DNA from: Hoplostethus atlanticus
Lineage: Eukaryota > Chordata > Actinopteri > Trachichthyiformes > Trachichthyidae
Direction: 5' to 3'
Assembly (NCBI GenBank): GCA_034670405.1
Contig: JAXDDX010000005.1
Coordinates: 4,903,001-4,967,000 of the forward strand
Length of the DNA stretch: 64,000 nucleotides
Both the position numbers and the translations under genes were made by a program. Positions 35,032 to 47,471 of this stretch are shown in pieces (position 1 is the stretch's first letter; the number at the start of each line of letters is the position of its first letter). A model generated the notes under the pieces. That model searched no databases and was not told the DNA's origin. It saw only the letters and a list, made by a program, of their open reading frames with translations.

Positions 35032-35388
35032 TACACTACTAAAATATCCATCTTCATCTTCATATCCATCCACAAGTTATTTAGTCAAGCATTGAGTCTT
35101 ATTATCTTCATTTCCTTAAAACAAGTGAAAGAAAATCTTCTAATGTGGTGAGATAATGCAGTTTCACCTGTTTTGAGAAACAAGTGACAACATCTTGAAT
35201 TTAGGTGGATCACTCCACTAGTACAAAGATAATGTCACTCAATTCAAGAAAAAATCAAGGTTGATTTGTAGTGAAAAGTGAAATTATCTCACCTATACTT
35301 GGTGAGTTTATTCACTTAATTCAAGCAAAATAAATGTTTTTGATACTAGAAAAAATGACCTGTTAAGCCTATATTTTTTGCAGTGTAC
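35029..35388. mobile_element. MITE with CACTGCAAAAA-type ends
   Basis: It runs from 'tacactactaaaatatccat' to 'tatattttttgcagtgta', an imperfect terminal inverted repeat. The interior is rich in 'caagtga' and 'gatnatctcac' motifs ('gaaattatctcacctatact' 'tggtgag'), characteristic of a common teleost repeat. Non-coding. It starts where the 34.7 kb family B copy ends. Confidence 0.65.
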
Positions 35389-35734
35389 TGTTCAGTTTGG
35401 ACACACTACCCATTTTTTATTTAACATGTCAATCAAAAGACAGCATCACAATTAAGGTGCAGAAAACATTGCTAAAAGACAAAAATAACATCAACATATA
35501 CAATTTAGTGTTAAATGAGCACATCCCTGCAGCAGTGGAGGCCTTATCCAAGGCCACAGACTGGTGCTGAAATGAAAGGGAGCTTTGATTCACACCCCTC
35601 CCTCCCCCAATTGTGCAGCATGAAAAGTTGAATTGTGGGGGGCTAAAATAAATAGTCAATGACAGCTCTGTGATCCAAGTCCTACTACTCTCACCCATGG
35701 GAGCCAGAAAGGACACGCACCCATGTGTGTGTAT

Positions 35735-35830
35735 GTGTCTTTATTGAATCTCTACTTGATTACAGCCCAACCATTCTTCCATGTTGAAGTGGAAATAAAT
35801 GACTCACCTATCTGGCTGAGATGGAAATAA
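35735..35830 (+). repeat. local duplication, intact copy
   Basis: 'tctacttgattacagcccaa' 'ccattcttccatgttgaag' 'tggaaataaatgactcacct' 'atctg' is repeated, split, at 36463-36672. Confidence 0.6.
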
Positions 35831-36497
35831 ATCTGAATGGGTTGTAGTTTGTGAAAGTGCTGATTAACGATGATTACAAGGTAAATGCTACTGTAATGTA
35901 TGTGCAACAGACAAAATATAACAGACAAGCCTTCAAGATCCAGTGCAGTGATTTTAATTCAGTCAAGAAAGAGGATTATTTTTTGATGATTTATCTAAGT
36001 GATAAAGTTCTCAGTAGGTTGAGTGGGTGTGGCCCTGTCCACATGCTTAGCAACACAGCATGTCTGAAGAGGAAGCATCTTGAGGAAAAGGAAGCATGTA
36101 GGACACAGTGAGTCTAATCCTTTCTTTCCTTCTTCATATCAATGGTTTTATCTTTGGGGAAAAAGTATCCAATGGTGGAACTTCAGCACAGGGTTAGGGT
36201 TAGGGCCATAATAGAGGCATGGTGATTTTAGTTGGCAACCAATCAGAGTAATCGTTAACACATGGGTATATGTGATGTCATTTTGTTGTTTCAATGTTAT
36301 TTTTGTTTTGTTTTGGGGAATTTCTACAACACAGTCCTAATATTTTGCGTTACATTTACATGCTCTTTTTTGAACACTATCATGTGTCACTGAAATGTGA
36401 GTCTCATTGCACTGGACCTTTAATATCATTCATATACACTGGGTATATATGTGTGTTACTGCTCTCTATTTGATTATAGCCCAGGCAGTCTTCCATA

Positions 36498-36636
36498 TCA
36501 AAATCAAAATCAAATCCAAATCAAATAAAATTGTATCTTTATGCCACATTTCATACAACAATGTGACCCAAAGTGCTTTACAATAAAAATACTGCAGGGT
36601 GGCAAAAGTGTTTAAATATGTACGGTTAAAAAAAAT
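36498..36636 (-). mobile_element. short retroposon-like insertion splitting a local duplicate
   Basis: The segment 'tgccacatttcatacaacaa' 'tgtgacccaaagtgctttac' is a familiar fish dispersed sequence. It lies between 'cagtcttccat' and 'tgaaagtggaaatgaattat', which are contiguous in the sister copy at 35735-35830. A-rich sequence occurs at both borders. Confidence 0.55.
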
Positions 36637-37659
36637 ATTGAAAGTGGAAATGAATTATTCACCTATCTGAAGGACACTGAAGTATCAACATCATCATCCA
36701 ACATCCTGTACACACTGTAACATAAAAAATAATTACAAAATATACTAAACAGCCAGCATCACATGACACATATCCAGAAAGCACATATACTGCGGAACTA
36801 AATTATGTTAAATATTTGCAAAATTATTATGTATATAAAACTCTTCAAATTCCTCTCTCTTTCCCTTTAGCTCACCCTCTCTATTTATATTTCTATCTTT
36901 CCCATATGAAAGGCCTGCTGTATTGTGCTGGATATGACACAGCTATTGGCAGTAGTGTATACTATATTTACTGAGAGGAATCATCCGGTCAAGTGCTCTT
37001 ATTGCATGCATTTGCAGCCCACCGATTGAACAATGTCACTGCTGTAGTCAACAGTGCAGTTCTCTCCAGCCGACACCATGTCATGTAAAAACGATCAAGT
37101 GTCAAACTTAAAAGGGTTCATTTTTAATATATTCCGCTGCACATACAATTGGTCCACAGCTCTGTCAAAGCACTCTAATAGTTGCTTTTAAAAAATCTCA
37201 CAGCTGGAGTTTTTTCTAGAAATAATTTTGTTTCAAGTGGAGTCCAGAAGTAGACTTTACTACTTCCGTGTCCTAAAGAGCATTCAGGAAGCGAATGAAG
37301 AACAGTGGCCCTGGTTCCAGAAGTAAATTTCCTATTCCCATTCCCAAAAAAAGGGTTTTAAGCTTTGAACCGAACCAGCCAACTAACAATTCAGGAAAAA
37401 TATACCATGGTGTCCAAAAGTCTGAGTCCACTACTGAGAACTTTTCATAATTTGTCAAAAACTAATACAAATTTTCAGTCAAATGATATTTCTCAAACAA
37501 GATTACAATGCAAAGAGGACTATATTATTTTAGTCAATAGCTGGTATTAGTTGTTAAAAGACAAAAACAATTCACATACATGTGTTATTATTTTAAATGT
37601 AAGGTGTGAGAACAATTTGAGAAAATCTTACGAAATGGTGTCAAAGTTCTATTCGTATC

Positions 37660-37878
37660 TTCATCTTCATCTTCATCCGCGTTGGACATGCCTGGAACAC
37701 CTCTCTAGGGAGGCGCCCAGCAGGCATCCTGACCAGATACCCGAACCACCTCAACTGACTCCTTTCGACGCAAAGGAGCAGCGGCTCTACTCTGAGTCTC
37801 TCCCGGATGACTGAACTTCTCACCTTATCTCTAAGGGAGACGCCAGCCACCCTCCTGAGGAAGCCAGCCACCCTCTAT
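37660..37878 (-). mobile_element. non-LTR retrotransposon 3' coding fragment
   Basis: The minus-strand frame reads SVIRERLRVEPLLLCVERSQ then LRWFGYLVRMPAGRLPREVF. The RSQLRWFGHLVRM block is a frequent C-terminal reverse transcriptase segment of LINEs widespread in teleosts. Its coding-strand end abuts a short (ATCTTC)n repeat at 37656-37678. Clade not assigned. Confidence 0.7.
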
Positions 37879-38289
37879 TCGTATCAGTTCTGACTAATGT
37901 ATTAAGATTTATTTTTTTAAACATTTTATTTGTTTCTGATAAATGATCAAAACAAACAGTTCTTGGTAGTGAACCCAGACTTTTAGGACTCAACTGTGTA
38001 TTTATGAAAAATGAAAAATGGACTTTACATAACATTTGTTAAGAGGGAATGAACTACTCATGCCATACAGTATTGCAAGTGATGTCATCGATTCCCTTTC
38101 CTTAATTTTCAACACTGATACTAAATCATATAATAATATAATAACATCACAGTGATTACTGATTTATAATGATTTTTCCCTCCTCATCCCTGAAAAAGAC
38201 ATGCCTGACAGCAAAACCATGGTGGAGTGGCACCAATCACTGATATAGGTTGGTTGCTAGCTGACTAAAGGCTAGGTCAATCCTCTTCA

Positions 38290-38466
38290 CGATCATGGGG
38301 AGTGCTGAAGACTATCCCAGCATGCATTGAGTGGAAGGAAACATCCTGGACAGGTTGTCAGTCCATCACAGGGTGAACACATAGACAGACACACTCATGC
38401 TCACATTCACACCTATGGGCAATTTTTGAGTCTCCAGTTCATCTAGACTTGGTGGAAACTGTGGGA
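38290..38466 (+). repeat. ubiquitous teleost dispersed repeat fragment
   Basis: The series 'actatcccagcatgcattga', 'catcctggacaggttgtcag' 'tccatcacagggtgaacaca', 'cacattcacacctatgggca' and 'gtgggaattg' matches a repeat extremely common in fish genomes. Class not assigned. Confidence 0.6.
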
Positions 38467-38535
38467 ATTGTTACGTAAATTCTAACTGGACCATGCAGAC
38501 TGTCAGGGTAAGTCGGGGCTGAGAGAGCACTCTGG

Positions 38536-38760
38536 CCAATTTTTGAAGGCAAATACTGATACCTGTATTGTTGGATTGCACTGATAGCAGATATTTTGTG
38601 ATAATATTCTAAAAATGTGAAAATGTTCATGCCAAAAAGTCCCAAGCATTCTGTGTTGTTGTTTTTTTTCTTGTCAGGCTGGAAAAGCCTCTGAAACAAC
38701 ATTTAGACCACGGGACAGTGGCTGTGATGATGATTTATTCTTTAAACCGTGGAATGTCAG
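38536..38760 (+). repeat. family B repeat fragment
   Basis: It has 'tttttgaaggcaaatactga', 'atgccaaaaagtcccaagca', 'ggaaaagcctctgaaacaac' and 'atttagaccacgggacagtg'. The right half is missing. Confidence 0.55.
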
Positions 38761-39697
38761 GGTCATTCACAATCTGACTAGCTTGAACAATTGTGGTAGC
38801 TGGAGAACTGGAAAGGTGAGATGACTGTTGTGACACCGGATCATCTCCGAGATGCCACCCACATTTGTGTCACAGCGGCTGGGGCAAGGCATCCTTACCT
38901 GCCTGCAGGACGGTTCAGTCAAGCGTCCCAGAGGAGATCCACTACCAGTATCAACCCACCTATTGCCTGCATTTTTATTTTGTGGTAGGCAAATCAAAAA
39001 TGTATGCACGGCTAAAGGTTGTTCTTTTATTATTAGATTCCAAGCAAGGCCATGTGGGGATCAGGGAACAGAGACAGTAAATTTGGCATGTGCCAGATGT
39101 TAAAGCCTATACAGGAACAAATATTTAAAAAATTCAATCAGCTTTACTTTATTAAGATGCCAATGCAATTTTAATTTAATTAAATTAATTAACATTGTAT
39201 TAATTTATGTGTTTTTAAATTACTAAGCAGAATAAGCAACATAAAATCAAAGATAGCATAAAATCAAAGACAAAGGTTACTCTCAAACTGCATGACTTTT
39301 TTTTTTCTCTCTAGGGGAAATTTGGGAACATTTGTCTTTGCCCATTCAAAGTATCTCATTGCCCCCCCGCCCCCCCCCCACCAATGTGGGCTAGAACCTG
39401 GTCTGCTGAATGGCTACATTTGACTAAACTCAGTGATGAGTGGATATGTGAAGCGATCAGCCACACCAGGCCAGTAAATGGGGTTGTTTTCTGAGGTGAT
39501 TCATAATGAGCCATTATCAATAATTAAATCAACCTAATTTAGACTATTAATAATGAATTCAACAAGTAAAATTGACTGAAATTATCTGCTACTGTATGTC
39601 TAACAGATACATACAAGCTATTCATATAATGCATTAATAAACATGCTTGAATTAAGGAATAAAAGTAAATATGTTTTCAGTCTACTCATTTTCTCTT

Positions 39698-39835
39698 TCT
39701 TTCTTTCTTCATTGCTCCTTTCATTACTCCCTTCCTCTCTCCCTTGTTCTTTTCTTTCTTTCTTTCTTTCTCACTTCATTACTTCCTCCCTTCCATTTCT
39801 TCCTTCCTTCCTCCTTTTATTATCTTTTTGTTTTG
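39698..39835. repeat. TTTC/TTCC-rich polypyrimidine tract
   Basis: An imperfect array of TTTC and TTCC tetranucleotides over about 140 bp. Confidence 0.9.
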
Positions 39836-40574
39836 TATTTCTATCTTTATTTTCTTTTAATTAATTTAGTTAATTGCCTTTTGGTCTTCATATGTTATAT
39901 CAGTACTGGGACAAGCATCCTAATATCAGATAAGTAGACATGGAGAGAAGGTAAAAAAAATGTTTCAGTACAAGTACTCTCTGTTTTTGTTAATTTTTTC
40001 TTTTGTGTGGAGTGAGTAAACTTTTCATCCCCGCTCAGACTTCTCTGTGTCTGCACAGCAAAACAGTCAAGTCAAGCATGCATCTCCGTCCCCAGTGACT
40101 GTTCCAACATCTAACAGTAAACATTACGTGATGACATTCATGTCTCTGCTTCAAGCGACATCATACTGTCCCCAACACTGGGCTTTTATAGCCCATGAGT
40201 GAAGGAACAAATACTCAGTGACCATACAAATCAGCCCCAATACTTTGGTTAGTGAGATAAACAACTGTCTGGGTCTTTCCTCTCTAGAGGTATTCTCAAT
40301 GTCACTGCAATTTCAGCGGTAGGTCATCTGTGGGGAGCTCACAAGATAGTTGAGTTTTTTTTGTCAGATTGAGGGGTGTCAATTCATTACACCCTAAGCT
40401 ATGAAAATATCCCTGTATCTAATATTACTTCCCATCAAAACTTCCAAACTTACTTATATCCAGTACATTTCTGCGGACAAAGTGGAGGAATGATTGATGA
40501 CTGACAAGATATTATTTGGTCAGTGTGACAAATTATTAAACTTAGGTCACCAATTTCAAGGTTCAAGGTTAAAT

Positions 40575-43500
40575 TTTATCCATCCCTGTAGCAAGGGCTC
40601 CGCTACTCCAGGGTCTTGACAGTCAGAGACTGGTCAGGCGAGAGAGAGTTACTGGCCGACAGATTGTTTTATTATCACACAAAACTCACACAATAACTCA
40701 GGCCACCTTAAAAATAAACCTAAATCTCCGACATCAGTTGGGTCTTTAAGATCAGCTTTCCAGCTTGTAGGAGCGTAAAGATCCTCTTTTTGGAAGACCC
40801 CTGGAGCCATGCTTGGTTGAGGTTAGGGTCGCCAGAGGTCTTTCAACTTTGAATAAAACTGTCTGCAACCCTTCACCGTCCAGCACTTGTTGCTTCAGTA
40901 TGGAATTTAAGACTTTCCTAACTGTGCAAATCTGGCATTCCCAGACACCTCCGTGGTGGGATGCAGCAGGTGTGTTGAAGATCCACTGAACTTGATCTTG
41001 AACTGATAAGTCTTCCAATGCTTCACACAACTCTCTGTCAGTGAGTTGAGAGTTGAACTGACACCTGCCCTCTTCTGCTCATGAAGTGGCGCAAGTGTTG
41101 AGGGAGTGTGCAACAATGTGTACTGCTCTGCTGGTCAAGCATGTGCAGAGCACGCCATCTCTTCACCAAGCATGCTCTTTTGACCTCAAATGGGTCAAAG
41201 TAACCACCGGTATTTGTAAAAGGTGGCTTGTATGGTAACAACCTATCTTCTGGTAGGTCTACCATTTTTTGTTTGTCTTTGTATGTACATTTTCTACAGA
41301 CATTACACTCAGAGATCCTTTTCGCACTGCTGAGTTGCCTCTTGGTACCCAATACTTCTGTCTCAGCCTTGCAAGATCGTGATTGCAACCTGAGTGTCCA
41401 TTTATTTGGTGGACGTGATGCAGAAGGAGGGGGGCAATCCAGTGGTCTTCGTGCAACATGGCTAGATGCTTTTGCCTCTTCAGGCATCGCCACTCTGCTT
41501 AGCTTCCCTCCCACTCACAGGACTCCATCTTGAAGGTAAAGATCTAACTTGAAGACATGGCTATCCTTCCTCACATTACCCTTTCCTTGCTGCAAAGCTT
41601 TGATCTCCTCTGCTTTTTCCTGAAACTAACCAATTCTAGCTCAGCCTTCGACAAGTCTTCAACAATTAGCATTTTCTTTTCCAGTTAGCATTTCTCTTTC
41701 TGCTTGAGTGTTTCTTGCTGTAGAAGAAATTTCACCTTGTGTAACTTTGATACTGGCTAATGGTCTGCTGGGCCTCTTTTCTCTTCTTACTTAGGTGTAA
41801 CAGAATCTCTTTCAAGCTCATGTACCATGCTATTGTGTTTATAGCTTGTACCAACTTCAGAAATGCTCAATGAGTTGAGTCACTGTGTCACACTCTTCAA
41901 TGCGTATGACAGAAACTGTGGTCGAACTCTTTACCTCATCTTGTCCATCTTTACAGCCACCTCTGCTGCTGTCAACTGCTCTGATCTGCTTGAGTAGTAC
42001 TACCCTGTTTTTTTGTCTTGTTCATTTGTTAGCGTGAGATAAGACACTGTGCCATACCCATTGTCACTGGCATCAGTGAAGCGGTGTAGTTGTGCTACTT
42101 TCATAATCCTACATCAAAGGCTTGACACATCTGCTCACTCTGACAGCTGCTGCAGGTCTGCCAACCACTTCAGCCACCTCTGTGCTTTCTTCTCAGAAAC
42201 TTCTTCACCCCAGATTCGCAGGTAAGATGAATGGCGTAACAGGACAGGATTTCTCTTCTTGTACATGGTTTCCTACACCTGTATTTTGAACTTGAATGTG
42301 TCAGCATCTGTGCACAATAGCACACCTAGTGTTGTCTCTGCTAAAGGTTGATTTTGGCACAGGTCCAAATATTTAACTTCTGAAACTCGTTCTTCCTCTG
42401 GTATTAAGGATAATAAGGCTCTGCTGTTGCTTTCCCACTTGGTTAAGTGGAATACCTGTAGCTACCGATCTCAGGCAGTCATCCACATAGAAATATTTGC
42501 GGATTGTCTTGCCGTGCAGTCCTGTCTGTTCCTTCTTCTGTTTTTTTCCTCAGCACATATGAGGCACAGCTGGGACATCCTGTACTTCTTCGGTTCTTGA
42601 CTTGAAGAAAGTCATAGTTCTTGCAGAACTTTCTCTTGAGGTTGGTGAGACATTGTTCAGCTATAGATCTGTTGTTTGGCATCTTCAACTTTTTGTATTT
42701 CAGTGGAAATCTGTCACAGCCGTGACCCTGTCTCTCCTTATGTTTTCCTGTGTTCCCCATTCCTCCTTTTGTCTCTCTTTGTTTGTGGGCATGTTTGTGG
42801 GTGTGTTTGTTTGTGTGTTCCTGTCCTTCCACTTACCTGGATCCTACACACCTGCCTGCAATCAGCTCATCATCTGCTCAGCCAACACACCTGTCTTCCA
42901 TCAGCTTCATCACCTCTCCAGCATATCTACCCCAGCTTTTCTCCCACTCATCGACAGATTGTTGTTTCTGCCTTTGTGGTAGCTACTCTCCAGCTCACTT
43001 TGCTTTTGATATACTCTATGTTAGTTTCCTTGTGTTTGCAACCTTTAATGTATGTATTGTCTCCCGTGCTTCAGGATCCCAGCCAAAGGTAAACAGGTAA
43101 GTCAATGCAGTCATTCCCTTCTAGCCCACATACCTCCAGATCTGATAGAATATGGCAGCCTACCTTCTTTCGTTGGTAAGAAGTAGGAGCTCTGCCTTGT
43201 TGACTCTGAGATTCAGCTGGTGCATGAACTTTTCAGTGCAGAAGGTAGCATATGTTTTGCCTGTTCTATCACTATCACCAGTCCCCTGTTTCTCCACTAA
43301 CTTTGCATCCTGTTGACACAAGAGCACCAGAAACTTCAATGACACTTCACTGGCTTGGCTATGACAGTGTTCCTTTGTCGCGTATTTTGCTGGGCACTCC
43401 TGACAAGACATTCTCTTTTTGCAGCCCTTGTTAAGATGACCTTTAGTGAGGCAACCTAAAGTCCAAGGGGCCCTTGGACTTTATAAACTGTATTCTCTCT

Positions 43501-43620
43501 TTAAGTTCCTGTTCTTTCATCTTGTCTTGTTACAGGAATCTAGTGTATGGCTCTTCTGACAGAATAAGCCTTTGAAAAGCATCATCACATTTGATTGGAT
43601 CACGTTACTTCACATGGACA
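40575..43620 (-). mobile_element. BEL/Pao LTR retrotransposon, heavily decayed
   Basis: Minus-strand fragments follow BEL/Pao order. A gag zinc knuckle is at about 43460-43380 (CLTKGHLNKGCKKRMSCQEC). A pre-RT block NNRSIAEQCLTNLKRK is at about 42690-42640, then SCASYVLRK (about 42575) and DDCLRSVAT (about 42480). LTKWESNSRALLSLIPEEE follows at about 42440-42385, then RNase H-side AQLHRFTDASDNGYGTVSY (about 42095-42040). The integrase zinc-binding segment HHVHQINGHSG and ARLRQKYWVPRGNSAVRK lies at 41420-41320, then PFEVKR (about 41190) and NTPAASHHGGVWE (about 40975-40938). Most of the RT palm is deleted, the integrase frame is broken repeatedly, and no clear flanking LTR pair was found. A polyadenylation-like AATAAAAC lies near 40665 on the minus strand. 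Confidence 0.82.
42730..43090. mobile_element. insertion inside the BEL/Pao remnant, possibly a solo LTR
   Basis: This roughly 360-bp block separates the gag zinc knuckle from the pre-RT block and translates into nothing BEL-like. On the plus strand it has a run like ATCAGCTCATCATCTGCTC, a TATCTACCCCAGC promoter-like segment and GTGTTTGCAACC. The layout reminds me of fish Gypsy LTRs. Terminal dinucleotides and target duplications are not clear, so the assignment is tentative. Confidence 0.3.
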
Positions 43621-45179
43621 CTTTGAACCCTGTGCTCCCCAGCCTGAAAGTCTGATGTCAGAAGTCTGAAAACCCGACTCTTGTTCCGCCCCATTCAAAG
43701 TAGGGAAGTACTACTCAGAGAGCGATCCCCATACCAGGATGGTCAGGCATGCAATAGGTGCTGAGAGTGAGCCCACAAAGAAAATGGAACATAAACAAAG
43801 TACATGTAACAAACACAATAAGGACGCTTTATTGAAACATCCAGAACTGATGTGGAGCAGCAACAGCAGCTCCGTCAGCATCGTCATAAGACTGAGGGTA
43901 CACAAGGACGCCAACTCTGCCCAGCAACAGCCACAACCTTAACAACAGACACACCCATACACACCGCAGACAAACATATTAATTTATTCCCACTCACACA
44001 AACAGACATGACCAGCATGAGTGAACAGGTGCACACAGACCAGGAGAACAGGACATGTAAACTAATTGCCCATCGGCAGGAACCTGAGCTACTTGCAAGC
44101 TAACCTTACTCTAAGAAGCGACTGAGTCATTCCCAGTAAATGTGTGGAAAATAAATACATTTTTAGCCTGGATTTAAAGATATCAATAGAGCTTGCCTCT
44201 CTACAGTTATCTTACAGTTTTCCTACCCATTGGTTCTATTGCTATAACTCCCATTGGTACGAGTATTTCCCCACCACATACACATCAAACACACACACAC
44301 TCTCCTGTCTATCTGATGGCCTGTCCTCCCCTCTCTAAGGTGGTAATGAGATGTGGAGGGCAGTGTTAGAAATTGCAAGGGGCGGACTTGAACACCCTCA
44401 GCCGGAGAAGAGAAAAGATTGCCTGGGAGAAAATCAAGTTGAAAGACTTTATTTATTTATTTATATATTTTTTTTTTCCCGCCAACACCACCTCACAATA
44501 CCAACATCCCAGCCCCTTTACCCAAAATAATAACATGAAATTGCAGGTTGTAGAATTACACATTTTGCTGTCGATTGCAGACAAATGTCTTCTCAGTTCC
44601 GCAGCACTCTAATTCAAAGCGAATCCCCAAGGTAAGATAGAGTTTGATTTCACCTGATGAGTCTCTGCCACTGAGTACAAATGTCTCTTGTCTCTCTTGT
44701 GTATCGTCTCTTCTCTTGTGTATTCTTTTGTGTGTCAAAGTGGACACAGACCTGGAAGGTGTGTGGTTGTCATATTTCATGTCTGTGGTTATTTCTGTGG
44801 TTGGTGAAAGAGATTTTGTTATTAACTATCAGAGTGACAGGATTAGTTAGTAGCACAACTAAGCGCTGCGCTCATGCTAGTTGCCTTGCGAGGCAGCATA
44901 TGGAGCTTTTCTTACAAGAGTCAGATTAATATATCAGACTGATATTGTCGTTTTTCAGGTGTCGTGGGCCCAACCCAAGAAAACATCGGTGAAGGAAGGT
45001 GCCCACTTAATAACTACAGTGATATGCCACATAGTGCTATTAGCTAGTGGGTAGCTAGCGAGTGGTGCCACCTTACAAATGATGCTGCAGATTTATGATG
45101 TTGTGGTTCTTGTATCATTCTTATAAGAGTTGGGCTTCTATGAGTGTTCGCCCTGGAGTATGGCACAAGGGGTAGTAAC

Positions 45180-45405
45180 ATCTTAAGCATTCATTGCTGT
45201 GGTGTTTTTGCACTGCCCTTCCCAGAGATCACTTCAATAAAACAGTGTGTCCACTACTGTGATGTCTTTTTACTTGGATTATCTGTTGAAGTTTGCCTTT
45301 CTGTAGGTGGCACTCTTTTCTTTGTCTTTTCAGCCATGGTGGCTATCGCTACTCATGCTAACTACCCAGTTCTTCTATTTATTCCAAACAAACCGCTGCA
45401 GCTGC
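45180..45405 (+). repeat. family C dispersed repeat copy
   Basis: It reads 'attgctgtggtgtttttgca' 'ctgcccttcccagagatcac', 'aaacagtgtgtccactactg', 'ctgtaggtggcactcttttc' and 'taactacccagttcttctat', collinear with the reverse complement of 11830-12180. Confidence 0.6.
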
Positions 45406-45589
45406 TCCCAGAAATGGAAAATGGATCACTTCCTGTGCACCAGAAGATTTTTCGAAGGAAAGACCTACCTGACACCAGGTTTTTGGAACAGCAAATGTAA
45501 AAGCTTTCATGAACTGGCTACACTTGTTGAATCACTATAGTTTTATATCAACAGGACGTAGATAGTACCAAAAGAATATATAATCTGTG

Positions 45590-45815
45590 AAAATTTCACA
45601 GATTATAGTGTCCTGTGAAGGTCTAAATGCTACTTCAGAGGCTTTTCCACCTTGGCAAAAATACAATTCAAGTGGAAATACTGAATACTTTTTGGGCATT
45701 AAAAAAATGTAAATGTAAAGCTATTGTACAGTGGCACAAAATAGCAGTTTCTATTGGCAGTTTCAATCAAATATTGTTAGTATCGGCCTTCAAAAAAACG
45801 TGAACCCCAACCAGA
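45590..45815 (-). repeat. family B repeat copy (right half)
   Basis: It has 'tgaaggtctaaatgctactt' 'cagaggcttttccacc', 'ggaaatactgaatacttttt' and 'tatcggccttcaaaaaaacg'. A possible left end 'cagattaatatatcagactg' lies at 44924-44943, with other sequence between. Confidence 0.55.
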
Positions 45816-46436
45816 ATGTGACAGGCGTAGCTACTTGCACAACTAGGAACTTCTTAAGTGCCGTGTCCATTTTGAGGCATCGCTACTATGAAACGCCACA
45901 TACATTGGCATCCAGGAGTATGGAAAGGTCATGTGGCCAGCAAAGGATGCTTTTCCCTGTCGCTCTGTGATTACCAATTACTGCTGTGTGCTCCAGTGGA
46001 GGTTCAACCGGGCAGCCAGCTCCATCTTAATGAGAGAAAGTGCCACTGCCACGCATCTGACGTCAGCTTTTGAAATACCAGAGCAGATCAGCCACACAGC
46101 CTGGGCTTTGTCCCTGTTTGACAATACTGAGCAGCCAGGGGGATGAGACGCAAGAGAAAGAGGGAATAGAGAGAGAGAGAGGGGAGAATAATGGAGAAGA
46201 GGTGGGAAAAGGTTGAATATAGGGAGAGGGAAAGAATAATAAAAATGATACTTTTGTTACCTATTGGTACCCATCTCCAACTCTCTTCCTACTCGCTCGC
46301 TCCCTCTCTCCCCTCTCGTTTGCGAGGAATCAAAGGTTTTTGCTGATTTATAATTAGCTGACCCTGACCCTAATTAGAAATGCTCCGTGCACTGACACTT
46401 CAGTATCAGAGTGAACTGAATATTTCCTTTAATGAA

Positions 46437-47471
46437 GTCACCATGGGGCAAGACTCGGTTACACAGCGGTTCTACAACCTCATCTAGGTGCCATCGAGCA
46501 AACTTATCTGAGGAGCAGGACACGATAAAACAACATGACAGCGAATCTGCCTAGAAGTGGACGTCCTTCTATAAAATCACCAAGACCCACAAGAAAAATA
46601 TTAAAACTAATAGAAAAAAAAAACAAGAATAACATCCAGAGATCTACAAGCCACTGCATCTGATGTCATTGTGACTTAGTCAACAATAAGAAGAACAGTG
46701 AATAGAAATGTCATTCATGCAAGGGTAGCCAGAAAGAAGCCTCTACTGTCTAAAAAGAACAAAGCTGCCTATCTTCAGTTTGCCAGAGACCATCTGGACA
46801 AGCCTGAAGATTTCTGGAAATCTGTTCTGTAGACAGATGAGTCCAAAATTGAAGTTTTTGGTCACAATCAAAGATGGCATGTTTGGCGGCAACCCAAAAC
46901 ATGGTCTGGGTCTGTTTTTCTTTCTATTTACCTGGATGATCTAACATCATTAAAGGAACCATGAATTTTGAGGGGTACCAGGGGTCATGAACAGAACGTC
47001 AGGCCATCAGTCTGAGAGCTAAAGCTGGGCCGAAAGTGGCTGTTCAACAACATGATGATCCTAAACATTGAAGCAATTCTACCAAAGAATGATTCAGGAA
47101 GAAGAAGTTTAATGTTTTGGATTGGCCAAGTCAAAGTCCTGAAGTGAGGAACAGGAGGAGTGGGAGAAAAGTCCTCCAGGAAGATGCCAGAAACTGATCA
47201 GTGGTTATAAGAGACGTTTACTCCAAGTCATCGCTGCGTGTCATGTCCATGGGTTCACATATTTTTGCACACAGGAATATCTTACTTTTTGTCAAATTAA
47301 CCAGTTCTGTTAAATAAACAATGAAAGCATATCATATTTTTTGTACATGTTCTCTATTTGGGATATCTTCAAGATTTAAAGTTTGGATAAAGATTTTACA
47401 AGATTATTTCTCTATAATATATGAAATAATGACCACCCCCTGTAGGGTTCACAAACTTTCAAGCACGACTG
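46437..47471 (+). mobile_element. Tc1/mariner transposon, 5'-truncated and degenerate
   Basis: The body shows decayed Tc1 transposase blocks in shifting frames: NLPRSGRPSIKSPRPTRKI (about 46550), LRAKAGPKVAVQQHDDPKH (about 47015-47070) and VLDWPSQSPE (about 47116-47145). The right end carries the inverted repeat of a fish Tc1 family, ending TTCACAAACTTTCAAGCACG...ACTG at 47471. No matching left terminus is present. The element starts abruptly near 46437 within the paired-like DNA-binding region. The LNPIE part of the DDE motif is lost. Confidence 0.82.

Noticed and set aside
36193..36207. Telomere-like GGGTTAGGGTTAGGG
   Set aside because: Only about two repeats, isolated within ordinary sequence; interstitial chance or a repeat fragment.
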